In this document: piece by piece, positions 53,481-63,400 of the stretch | Numbering within the stretch: position 1 is the stretch's first letter | Layout of the letters: the number at the start of each line of letters is the position of its first letter | Assembly (NCBI GenBank): GCA_039545355.1 | Contig: BCJJ01000030.1 | Span: 3,954-67,953, forward strand | Origin: Trichosporon coremiiforme | Lineage: Eukaryota > Basidiomycota > Tremellomycetes > Trichosporonales > Trichosporonaceae | DNA length: 64,000 bases | Direction: 5' to 3' | Notes under the pieces: generated by a model | What the model saw: only the letters and a program-made list of their open reading frames with translations | Told to the model about the DNA's origin: nothing | The model's database searches: none | Program-made: the position numbers and the translations under genes

Positions 53481-54438
53481 ATGGCCCCGCCGCCGCCGAG
53501 ACGACCGGCCCCTTCCTTCTCCACGATGCCGACACCGGCGCGCCCGACACACTTGACACACCCGTCTGAGACTGAGCCCGAGTCAAAGCCCGCTTATTAC
53601 AATGCCGACGCGCTCAAGAGCCTGAACGGAAACACGGCTGTATGTCTCACGTAGTGACGAAAGCTAACGTTAGGACAACCCCGCGCCGAGAACAGCCCGC
53701 GACCCCGCCCGCCGACGAGCCGGCGCGTTCCATAAGCTCTCGCCTCGTACCCCGCGAACACTGCAGCCTTGCTCGCCGCGCTCGCCGTATTCGCCGCGGC
53801 GGACGCCGCGCACTCCTCGACGACGATGCTCTGCCATGGCCACCGGCAGCCCGCAGCGGTACAAAACCGTGGGCGAGGCGAGCGTCGAGCGCGCGCTCGG
53901 CAGCATGATGCACAGCCTGCGACTTGCTGCTTCTTCGCCGGGCCGCGAGATCTCTCGCTGGAGCAGCAGCACCGACGGCTCGAGCTCCGGAGCAGCGAGC
54001 AGTTTCGCGTCCTTCTTCCGCGGCAAGACTCACTCTGCCGACTCAGCTCCGACGGCCGACACATCTCTCGCCTCGAACGCATGCACCGAGCCCGCCGATG
54101 CGCCGTACGCTGCCGACACCGCGTCCATCAAGTCCGTGAAGAGCGCGCACAGCTTGCGCTCCGTCCGCTCGTTCGCCAGTTTCCGCTCAGCCCGGAGTGC
54201 CAAGTCTGTGGCCGCTTCGACGAAAAGTCAGAGAAGCCGCAAGTGGCACTGGGGGCACAAGGACGGGGGTGAAGAAATTCCGCCGATCCCAGCGTGGCAT
54301 GCGCACGCGCACGATGCGGCGCCCGCCAGCGAGTTTGCCGAGGGCAGTGAGGGCGCCAGCAGCGGGCTTAATCCCTTTAAGGAGAGGCCGCGCATGATCG
54401 TCGGCTTCCTGAAGCGCCTGACGCCAAGACGGAGGTGA
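53481..54438 (+). CDS. Hypothetical Ser/Arg-rich disordered protein
   Basis: Exons 53481-53639 and 53674-54438 join in phase 0 across a 34-nt intron (GTATGT...GCTAACGTTAG), giving 307 residues. Exon 1 is Pro/Thr-rich and ends YYNADALKSLNGNTA. The start of exon 2 is a dense Pro-Arg-Thr stretch. A Ser-rich middle (VKSAHSLRSVRSFASFRSA) has many possible phosphorylation sites. The last 25 residues (NPFKERPRMIVGFLKRLTPR) look like a conserved basic amphipathic end. No domain is recognised. Continuous frame across both exons and a canonical intron support it as real. Confidence 0.6.
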
Positions 54439-54604
54439 GTTGCGGTGTACGCCGCTACTTAAGCGAAGGGGCGATGGAGGCGTGTCCTCTAATCAGCGAA
54501 GGAGGGTGGAAAGCGTCTTGCGCTTTGCTTCTCATTCTCTCCGCTGAGAACAAAACAGCCCTACTGAGCACGCTCTTTGACTCGTCGTTGAGAGACAGAC
54601 ACAC

Positions 54605-56143
54605 ATGCAGCGGCACCGAAACTATGGGGACCGGCAGCTGACGCCCAGACCCCGCCCGCCACAGGCCATGAACCTCCAGGACCCTACGCCGTCGGTCGCA
54701 GAGCACGTGTACGTGCACGACGAGAGTGCTGCCAGCAGTCTCGGGCACGCGTCTGGCTCGGCAGCGAGCACGCCGTTCGAGGACGACAAGGTGCTCCGCT
54801 CGAGCGCGAAGGCGCTCGCCGTGCTCGGGCTCATCGACAGCCGGCACGCACACAGCAGCCACGGCCACAGCCCTCACGTCAGCCGTCCTCAATCGCTCGC
54901 GTCCGATGACCATTCCGAGTCCTCGCACCGCGGCAACAGCACGCACCTCAAGACCTCTAGCAGCAGCGGTCTCCGTCGTAGCGACGCGCGCGCCTCCCGA
55001 AGTCCCGCCCGCAACCGTGCTTCCTCCCGCCCGGCGCGCAGGACCGAGGCAAGCGCGAGCGCGGAGTGGCCAACTCGCCCGCACTCTGTTGATGGCGAGC
55101 GTGCCAATGCGTCCGCAATCCCGCCGCGACGGAGCAGCCTGCGCATTCCCCCTGTGCGCCGCAAACGCATCGAGTCGCCTAGCGGGAGCAGCGGCGTGCT
55201 CTCTCCTGCGCCGAGTTTCTCGAACCTCTGGGGATCGCGCTCTTCTGCCCCCGAAGAGGAACCCGAGGAGGCCTGGGCGACGCCGCCTCCACCTCCCCGC
55301 CGCCGTCCAGGAATCCCGGGCAGCTCGCTGTCCTCCTTCAGCTCCGGGCGGCTGAGCTCGACACAGAGCTCGCGCTCCTCGCTCGATGTCGTGAACCGCC
55401 GCAGCCCTGCGGGCATCAGGAGCCTGCAGCACGTCTCGACGGTGGCGTCGCACATGGCCGAAGTCGAGGCTGCCGACAGCGACGAGATCCTCACGCCGCG
55501 CAGCAAGGCGACGTCCACCTTCTCCTCGGACGCGTATGACGAGCAGGACGCCGTCACGTTCGATACGCCGCGGCGCTCCCGCCAGCCCACGAGTAAGGGG
55601 TACGACTCGTCGCGCGTCCACGATCTCGTCGAGGAGGGCAAGATCCATGACTCGCTCGCGAGCCTGAGCATCGACGAGGCGCATGTCTCCCAGCGCCGCG
55701 CTAGGGCTGCCGCCCTCGCTGCTGCCGCGGACCCGCTCAAGCCCCGCCGCCTCATCTGCGAGATGCGCTCGAGGAGCCGCTGCCGCGCGTCCGAGACTGA
55801 GACCGACGCTCCGATCGACTTCACCCGCTCGCCGGCCGAGAGCACGCGCAGCATCCCCCTCCCGCCCTCACCTGGTGCGTTCCGCACCTGGACGTGGAAC
55901 GACTCGGACACGTCCATGCCCTACGGCCGCAAGGGGTGCCACTCCCCCTCCGGCAGCGTCCACACCTTTGGCCCCGGCGGCATGAGCCACCTCCGTTCCA
56001 GCAGCGCCGACACTATGGAGAGCCTCGCGAGCATGGGCAGTATGGTTTCCGCTGGCTCGGTGTATACTGTGCGTGACTCGGACACTGTCGAGCTGTTGTA
56101 CGGACAGTACGGGCAGCCGAACGACACGTGGGAGGGAGTATGA
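54605..56143 (+). CDS. Large disordered Ser/Arg-rich protein, with a likely 3' frameshift
   Basis: A single open frame of 512 residues runs from ATG 54605 (a second ATG at 54668, MNLQDPTPSV, is possible). The protein is rich in Ser, Arg, Pro and Ala without membrane segments or known domains. Notable parts are FEDDKVLRSSAKALAVLGL, PPPPPRRRPGIPG, DEILTPRSK, VTFDTPRRS, and RVHDLVEEGKIHDSLASL (a probable short helix). PIDFTRSPAES is near 400. The frame ends TWEGV and stop at 56143. In the next frame the sequence continues with DRPIDFTRALAYSQP and a tidy end (NNGVTVW, stop at 56279), repeating the PIDFTR motif. This points to a one-base insertion or sequencing error at about 56139. True length is then about 560 residues. 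Confidence 0.6.
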   Translation: MQRHRNYGDRQLTPRPRPPQAMNLQDPTPSVAEHVYVHDESAASSLGHASGSAASTPFEDDKVLRSSAKALAVLGLIDSRHAHSSHGHSPHVSRPQSLASDDHSESSHRGNSTHLKTSSSSGLRRSDARASRSPARNRASSRPARRTEASASAEWPTRPHSVDGERANASAIPPRRSSLRIPPVRRKRIESPSGSSGVLSPAPSFSNLWGSRSSAPEEEPEEAWATPPPPPRRRPGIPGSSLSSFSSGRLSSTQSSRSSLDVVNRRSPAGIRSLQHVSTVASHMAEVEAADSDEILTPRSKATSTFSSDAYDEQDAVTFDTPRRSRQPTSKGYDSSRVHDLVEEGKIHDSLASLSIDEAHVSQRRARAAALAAAADPLKPRRLICEMRSRSRCRASETETDAPIDFTRSPAESTRSIPLPPSPGAFRTWTWNDSDTSMPYGRKGCHSPSGSVHTFGPGGMSHLRSSSADTMESLASMGSMVSAGSVYTVRDSDTVELLYGQYGQPNDTWEGV

Positions 56144-56432
56144 TGATGGAGACAGGCCAATCGACTTCACGCGCGCGCTTGCCTACTCCCAGCCAACGAC
56201 TTGGACGAGGCCGGGGACGCCGGAGGAGTACGAGGACCACGTTCCTGTGACTGTGAACAACGGTGTGACTGTGTGGTGAGCGAGTCATTAGTGAAACCCT
56301 AAGATTAGATACAGATAAGCCATGTAGTTGTAAATTCTCCCCACAAGCGCGATTAGTAGCGACGACCTTGTGTAATATTATCAGTTGGAACCAGAACCCC
56401 GATGTATAGTCTATGTTTTCTACTGTGGGCGT

Positions 56433-57001
56433 TTATTTCCAGAGCGAACAGCCTGCCCCGTCGAGGATCTTCTTGAGCGATTTCGGCCGTTTATTGGGAA
56501 TGATCGCGAGCGCCGTCGGCTCGTGCTCCCTGATGTTAGTTAGTAGCATTAGCGCGTACCAACTCACGGCTCCTCGACCCAGAGGTGGTGCGGAATCTCG
56601 GCCGTCTCGAGTGCCTCGCTGAGTCCCCGCAGCGCCTTCTCATCCGGCACCTGTTATGTCAGCTAGGCGGGGAGGTTATTGCAGCGTATGGGCGGGCTGG
56701 GATGAGACATACCTCGAGGACGGCCTTGCGCATGACCTCGTACCCTCGTCCGTCATCGCCAGAAAGATACCGCTTCATGTCAGGGTGCTCGGCGAAGAGA
56801 TGCTGCACCGCCGTCGCGGCGTGCGCAGCTTGCGCCATCATGGGTCCGAGGGGCCAGTTCTGTTCCTGTCCGGTCAGCCCATTCTTCCCAGCGGTCGCAG
56901 CCCACCGTGACAAGGTCTCTTCGGAGGATGATCTGCATGACGAGGCCGGTCGGCTTGGCGGCCTCGGCGGCGGCCGTCGCTGTCGGGGCGGCAGTGCTCA
57001 T
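56433..57001 (-). CDS. PTRHD1-like peptidyl-tRNA hydrolase domain protein
   Basis: Exons 56906-57001, 56713-56865, 56568-56650 and 56433-56529 give 142 residues. The fold is the PTH2 type. The sequence shows GLVMQIILRRDLVT, then NWPLGPMMAQAAHAATAV (the family's substrate-binding helix), EVMRKAVLEVPDEKALRGLSE, IPHHLWVEEP and the C-terminal strand TALAIIPNKRPKSL. The NWxLGPxMAQ pattern is that of PTRHD1 rather than classical Pth2. Whether PTRHD1 proteins hydrolyse peptidyl-tRNA is uncertain. It is divergent from UBXN1, with starts 188 bp apart. Confidence 0.85.
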
Positions 57002-57189
57002 AGCGCGGAGTAGTCTGGGGAACATGGTGCAGTCTCAACATTTGGTCTTCCCCGATTCAGTGCGGGGCCATCCAACCCCCAGGCCACGCGGAGAGCGCCC
57101 AATCTCCGCCGTGCGTCATCGTCCGCCATCAGTCCGAGGAGGGTTGCATCAGCGCCTGCAACTGCACTCTCCACAACAACACAGCAACC

Positions 57190-58430
57190 ATGTCCGAGGA
57201 CAAGGACACGCTTATTGCGATGGGCTTTGCGCCGGAGCGCGCCGACTGGGCCCTCCGCGTCAAGAAGGGCCAGGGCGTTCAGGCCGCCATGGACTTCCTC
57301 CTCGCTCATGCTGACGACCCTGTTCCCGACGCCGAGGACGAGATGGAGGAGGACAGTGAGTATCGCTGGATACCTTGGCGGTTCTCAGGGAATTGCAGCT
57401 GCAGGTGTTTGGGTACTCAATCTGACTTCAGTCCCCGCGGGCGCCGAGGCCAAGTCGCTCAAGTGCTCCGACTGCGGCAAGGTGTTCCGCTCGCAGGCGA
57501 CCGCAAGCTTCCACGCCGAGAAGTCTGGTCACGAGAACTTCGAGGAGAGCACTGAGGAGGTGAGTTCTCATCTATACCCAATGACCCCTGCGAATCTGCC
57601 CAGATCACGTTGTTGTCTGGCTGAGATTGCAAAGCTAACGAGGCAGATTAAGCCCTTGACGGAAGAGGAGAAGAAGGCGAAGCTGGCCGAGCTGCGCGAG
57701 AAGCTCGCCGTTAAGCGTGCGGCGCAGAGCAAGGAGGACGAGAAGGCGGCGCGCGCGAACGAGGCTATCCGCCGCAAGGCTGGCCAGGACATGGGCCGTG
57801 TGCGCGAGGACATGGCCGTTAAGGAGGCGCAGCGCGATGCGGAGCGCAAGCGGCAGGGTGAGTACTCTCTCACGCACCCGGGCGCATGCAGGTCGCATCA
57901 GCTGTGACGTTGCCTGTGCAGCTGATAACTGCCGTTTTCTCTAGCTGACAAGCAGAAAAGCTCGAGGACCAGCGCGCCCGGGCCGCGATCAAGGCGCAGA
58001 TCGAGGCGGATAAGCGCGAGCGAGCCGAGAAGGCTGCGCGGGAGAAGGCGCTCCGCGACGCGACCGCTAAGGGCGAGAGCGTTGATACGCCTGCAGCCAT
58101 CCCGAGGCCGACGGCATCGTTAGGCGGCGGCAAGTCGTCGGAGGCGCCGCAGACGCGTCTCCAGATCCGCCTTCACGTCGGCGGACAGCCGCTCGTCAAG
58201 ACATTTGACTCTAATGCTCCCCTCCGCGAGGTCGCCGAGTTTGTCGCGAGCGAGAATCTTGCGTACTCTGTCGACACGGTCAAGTTTGCCACGACGTTCC
58301 CGAGGTGAGTACAGCTGCGAAAGGCTGGGTAGCTGACAGGGTCAGGAAGCAGTTCTCGGCGCAGGAGATGAACAAGAGCCTCATGGCGAATGGACTCACA
58401 CCGAGCGCAGTCCTCATGGCGAGTGTGTAA
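57190..58430 (+). CDS. UBA / C2H2 zinc finger / UBX protein (UBXN1-like, Cdc48 cofactor)
   Basis: Exons 57190-57355, 57432-57559, 57647-57857, 57956-58304 and 58346-58430 give 312 residues. An N-terminal UBA domain (about 3-42, LIAMGFAPERADWALR) binds ubiquitin. A single C2H2 finger (CSDCGKVFRSQ, H and H in FHAEKSGH) follows at about 65-90. A long charged coiled coil comes next (about 98-210, Lys/Glu/Arg repeats). The C-terminal UBX domain (about 230-312) carries the TTFPR loop that docks on Cdc48/p97. This order matches UBXN1/SAKS1, which links ubiquitylated clients to Cdc48. All five exons keep frame. Confidence 0.9.
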
Positions 58431-58471
58431 TGTACGAGTACAATGCAGAGATACCAAATACATCATAGAGC

Positions 58472-59933
58472 CTACTTGGGGACGCCGTTCTTGAGCACCG
58501 TGTCGCCCGCCTTGCGCACGTCGTCGAGCCACTGCTGCGTGATGCGCGACTCGGCGAGGGGCATGCGCTCGCTCTCCGTCTTGCCGTCGCGGACGCAGCG
58601 CGCGACCTCGTCCGCCTCATAGTGCATGCCCCCGCCCTCGGCGACCTTGTACTCGTGCGTCTCGCGCTTCGTGATCTTGCCCTGCGGCTCGTCGCTAGGG
58701 TGCGGCACGATGTGGAAGCTCTCCGGCCGCCAAGGCGGGTACGGGATGATGAGGTCGCCCTCCTCGCACGAGATAACCGCCGTCGCGTCCGTGTATCCAC
58801 TCGTCGTCATGTCCGTCAGGCAGCGGCACTGCGCAAAGTCCTTCCATTCCACAATCCAGTGCGACATGGCATCAACGCCAGAGCGCGGGTAGATGCGCTG
58901 GTAGCTAGACACAACGCGCGGGTTCGGGTCCTTGTTGTCCGGGTGCTGGTGCAGCGCGAGCATAGCCCAGACACTCGGGTACGGGCCCATGTCGAGCAGA
59001 GCGCCACCACCCTGCTTCGGGTCGATCATGCGGTTCGAGTCCGGTCGGGCTGCATGTTAGCTTATCCCCTTGGACCCCCTTCAGCTACAGATTGGGGAGA
59101 ATAGGCGACTCAGGGGAGGACATGGGGCGGAGGGGAAGACTCACTGTCTGGCTCAAAGTTCATCGAGAAGTCGGCGAACATGCGGTGCACCTTGCCGAGG
59201 CGGCCGGACCTGAGCACGTCCTGCACGGCGTACGCGATGGGGTGGAAGCGGGTCCAGACAGCTCTGCTTGTCAGCTGTATTTCCCCTACGTGGAATCGTC
59301 AGCTGCACGATTGTTACTCACTCCATGAGGAAGAGCTTCCTCTCGTTGGCGAGCGCAATCAGCTCATCGAGCTCCGAGGCGTCGAAAGTGAACGGCTTCT
59401 CACACAGCACGTGCTTTCCCGCCTGCAGCGCCGCCTTCGTGTTCTCATAGTGGAACGTGTGCGGCGTGCCGATGTAAACGGCGTCGACGTTCTGCTGTCA
59501 GCTGAGACCTTCACAGTAGGTGTTCCCAGCCCCACTCCGATCTGGTCAAAGCTCTCAATGACTGGACGCGTCCGGTGTCTTCTGGTGCTGTACTTACAGG
59601 GTCAGAAAACACCTCGTCGTAGCTACCGTACGCTTTGGCGTTCTCGAGCACGCCGTTCTGGACACCCCAAGCACTCGGTCCGTCGCTCTTGCTGAGCTTG
59701 TCGAGGAACTTCTGAGCAGACTCGGTGCTGCGCGAGCCGACAGCAGCAATAGCGTGGGCAATGTCGTTGGCGTTGCGAGTCGCGGGGTTAACCAGCAGGT
59801 CCTGTCGTCAGCTACCTTTCATGATCACCAAGCTGAGCCTGGTAGGGCTTGAGTGACTGACCTGGGAGAAGCGGGTGGAGATGCCACCGGTGGCGATGAT
59901 GCCCCAGCGCAGAGTGAAAGTTGCCTTGGTCAT
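58472..59933 (-). CDS. Gfo/Idh/MocA-family oxidoreductase (xylose dehydrogenase / dihydrodiol dehydrogenase type)
   Basis: Exons 59862-59933, 59598-59801, 59322-59491, 59145-59263 and 58472-59049 give 380 residues. The N-terminal Rossmann fold starts [10 protein letters not shown]. The NAD(P)-binding part includes [30 protein letters not shown] and the signature [10 protein letters not shown], in which the Lys is catalytic. EAVWTRFHP and [16 protein letters not shown] (His/Asp-side loop) follow, then the C-terminal beta-sheet. Fungal relatives oxidise pentoses such as D-xylose or reduce dicarbonyls with NADP(H) in the cytosol. Exact substrate unknown. It is convergent with UBXN1, only 41 bp apart. 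Confidence 0.88.
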
Positions 59934-60400
59934 GAGGTCGTCAAGAGAAAGAGTGGAGAGGGAAGACACACTAACAACCGACAGCGGAAGGTCTCAAGTA
60001 CCTTCCTCCATTCTCGGCACCTCGGTGGTTGTCATACCTGGGGGAATGTCATGTCGAGGGGCCGGGATGTCGGGCCGGCGTTCCTGCCGAAAGCTAGCTG
60101 TATAAGGCCCGAGACCAATACCGGCCGGCAACACGCCATGTCAGTTGTAGTGCAGTTACGTAACATGCACGCGACCCCAGCTTACTCTCCCACGGCGGAC
60201 GCGTCGCGCTCAAGTACCCAGTGCCCAGTGCCCAGTGCCCAGTGCCCTGGGCAGGGCCAGGAGCGCGCATTGTTTGGTTTCATCGTCAGAAACGGACATG
60301 AACACACCCACGACGCCAGACACCATTTCACTCTTTTTACCTTGTTGATTACTCCATCCACTTGCCCTTGACCATCCACCGATCGCTCCAACCCCCGACC
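59934..60400. promoter_or_regulatory. Divergent promoter region with a 7-bp minisatellite
   Basis: This lies between the dehydrogenase and the large disordered protein. CCCAGTG is repeated about four to five times at 60218-60247. Confidence 0.6.
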
Positions 60401-60409
60401 ATGGCATGA
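60401..60409 (+). promoter_or_regulatory. Minimal upstream ORF (ATG GCA TGA) overlapping the main start
   Basis: The ATG at 60401 has strong context (GACCATGG) and encodes only Met-Ala. Its TGA overlaps the next ATG (60406), which opens the long frame, followed at once by another ATG (60409). It is probably a translational brake or a leaky-scanning device. Confidence 0.6.
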
Positions 60410-63400
60410 TGGACCCCCTCATCCCCTTCGCCCGGAGTACCCCTTCCCTCACTTCCGGCACCTCCGACACACCCTCCGCCCCAATGACAGACGACTCTGG
60501 CCCCGGCACTCTCCGTCCGAGGAGCCCGGCGCTGATAGAGCTCAGCGACGACGGCAACTCCGAACCACCGCGCAAACCCCTCGCCTACTCATCCGGGGCT
60601 GGCGTCACCCCCGCTGAGAAACTTCGCTCCCTGCTGCGACAGATGGAAAGTGATGTTCGCGAGCCCCCTGGACCGGCGACGAAACCGGCGCCGACCCAGC
60701 GACGACCAGCGACACCTCAACTCATCGATGCCCCCATCCCCACCTCCAACTCTGACTCTCATGCTAACGAAGAGGAGGACAGCGAGGACGACTCTCCTCC
60801 GACGCCGCCCCCGCGGATACACGGCACGTACAACGCGCGCCACGAGCCGGAACACGAGCCTGAGGCAGGGCCGAGCCGGCTGCGTCGCCTGCCATCGCGG
60901 GCGGTCGCTTTACAGGCGGCGATGAACAAGATGCCGGAAGAGAAGGCATCGCCGGCGCCCAGCGCCCTCGAAACTTTCATCGCGAGGCACCATGAGACGC
61001 CGGAAGCGTGGAAGCCGAAGCACTCGGGACGGATAGACAACAGCAGCAGCCGGGCAGACTCGAGTGCTACCGTACAGCAGTTCTCGTCTTCGGCTCCGCG
61101 ACGACGGCATGCGGCCCGGCGGACGACGATAGAGACACCGCCAGACGACTCGCTCGCGTTTGCAGAGGGCATCCAAGACCCGAGCATCGACATGGACGAC
61201 GACAGCAGTCTGCCGGCGCTGTGGGAGGAAGAGAGCAGCGAAGTTCCTGACCGTTCGCGCGGTAGCAGCGGTCGACGGTCGGACCGGAGCTCAGCGTCGG
61301 CAAATGATTCGCGACCAAGGTTCGAGCCTGACGAATCTGCGGATGCCTCGCCTGAGCGACCTAAGAATCGCTTCCAGACGCGACGCTTCATCAAGGCAGA
61401 CTTGTCAGACGAGCTGCCAGATCGACCAGAACCGCCGCGCCGGACGCATAGGAGCACCCATTCTGAATCCCCGACGGACCCCGAATCGCGGACAGTCCGC
61501 GCTGAGCGCCCGTGGGCGCGAGCGTCTCGCTCGCCGAGCGCCTCGTTCGCGACCGCACCCCAGATCAATCCCTCAACCTCGCTGGACATGTCGCTGCCTC
61601 AGATCGCCGCCGAGTCCAGCGACGAGGACTCTGGCGCGATGCGCAACCGGGCCAGCATGTTTCGACCCAGCTCCGAGTCGCCAAAATCGCGCAGCTCCGA
61701 GTCGCCAAAATCGCGCAGCTCCGAGTCGCCAAAGTCTCGCATTTTGCGCGATCCAACGAACCGCAGGACGGGTTCCAGTGCGTACGTCGACACAGCGAGC
61801 CGCAGCCGAGACTGGGCCAGCCAGGTTAGCAAGAGCCAGCCGTATGAGTCGTTTGATGACGAGGTCGACCGGAGCCTTGATGAGCAGGAGCCCCCGCGGA
61901 GATTTGACGCCTCGCGGACCCGCAACTCTCCTGATGATGCTGACGACTACCTCGCTGAGCAGTCGGGGCCACCGCGGCGATTTGGCGTTTCTCAGAGTCA
62001 ACACAGTCGGCACAGCCAGGAAGACTTTCACGACGAACCAGAACCTCCGAGACGATTAAGGACCTCGCACAGCTGGGACAGTATCCGTGACACGACAAAC
62101 GAGCCCGAGCTGCCCAAACGGTTGCGGACTTCTCGTAGCCGCGAGTTCCAGGACGAAGTCGACGATGAGCTCGATAAGCCAGAGCCACAGCGACGACTGC
62201 GCCATTCGCGGGACCGTGAGCTGATGCAGATCGAGGAGGAGGAGACTGTCGAGCGTTCAGTAGACGAGGACGCAGGCGCCGTGCGCGTGTCTAGGAGCCA
62301 CGACATGACGACGCGTTACACCGACGGCTTAACGGAAGAACGTCACCAGTCATCGCAGTCGATCTACGAGCCTCTCCGCTGGTCCCAATCCCGTGGTTCG
62401 ATCGAGGAGCCATCGCTGAAGCACTCACGGAGTCGGTATGACACGCCTGAAGAGTCGCAAGGCCCTTCGCATTCTAGGAGTCGTTATGACACGCCCGACG
62501 AGAGCCAGCCATCGCACTCGCGGAGTCGATATGAGACTGCGGAGAAGCCCCCCATCAAGCACTCGCGCAGCCGCTCCGATACGCCGGATGAGTCGTCCGT
62601 GAAGCACTCGCGCAGCCGGAACGGTAACCTGGACGACTCGTCCATGAAGCACTCGAGGAACGCGTCGCAGGCAATTTCCCGTCACTCGAGGAGCAGGTAC
62701 GACACGCCAGACGATGCTCTGCCGCTCCCACAGTCTCGGAGCAAGGAGGAGGTCGCTGCGGAGGCGTCGCGAACGTCAATGCACGCGTCTCAGTTGCGGG
62801 GCTTCTCCTTCCCGCGAAAGCGAACACGGAGTGACGAGGCAGACAGCGCCCCGGCTCCGCCGACGCCGTCCCCGCCCAAGCCCCTCGAGTCGTCTTACCT
62901 GCGGCCACAGAAGGCAGCCGCCGCGCTCGACACTCCCGTTCGCCCCAGCAACATGAGGGCGAGTGCTCTGCGAAAGTCTGCGCGCGCCACACCAACGCCG
63001 AACCGTGTACGCTGGTCGCCTGACGTTGAAGGTGGTCATGTCTCGCCGCTGCAGTCATCTTTCCAGTTCTCGGCGCCAAAGTCAACGGCTCCGCCCAAGG
63101 AGCGGTCTATCACGCTGCCACCTTCAACCTCTCCTCCCACCTCGCCTCCGCGCACGCCTGCACCCCCCGCGCCTGCTGAGCCGCAGTCGCCTCTGCAGCC
63201 CTTAGCGATGCCGGGCCGGGAAGGCGACAGTAACTCGACGCTGCGCACCCCGCATCCGCCAGGCTGGTTTCCCGCGACACCTCTCGCCGCCAACAGTGCT
63301 CCGTCGAGCGACGCTTACTCGACTCCGGCGCCGGCATCAAAGTCATTCGAACCCGACTCAGCGATGCGTACTCCCCACCCGCCTGGGTGGTTCAATCCTG

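Noticed and set aside
54455..55684. Minus-strand frames opposite the disordered Ser-rich protein
   Set aside because: Both strands are open because of GC-rich low-complexity sequence. The plus strand is favoured by its longer frame, its start and the repeated PIDFTR motif, but certainty is limited.
60218..60247. CRISPR-like array
   Set aside because: The repeat is a 7-bp minisatellite without spacers in eukaryotic DNA; no CRISPR is present anywhere in the window.
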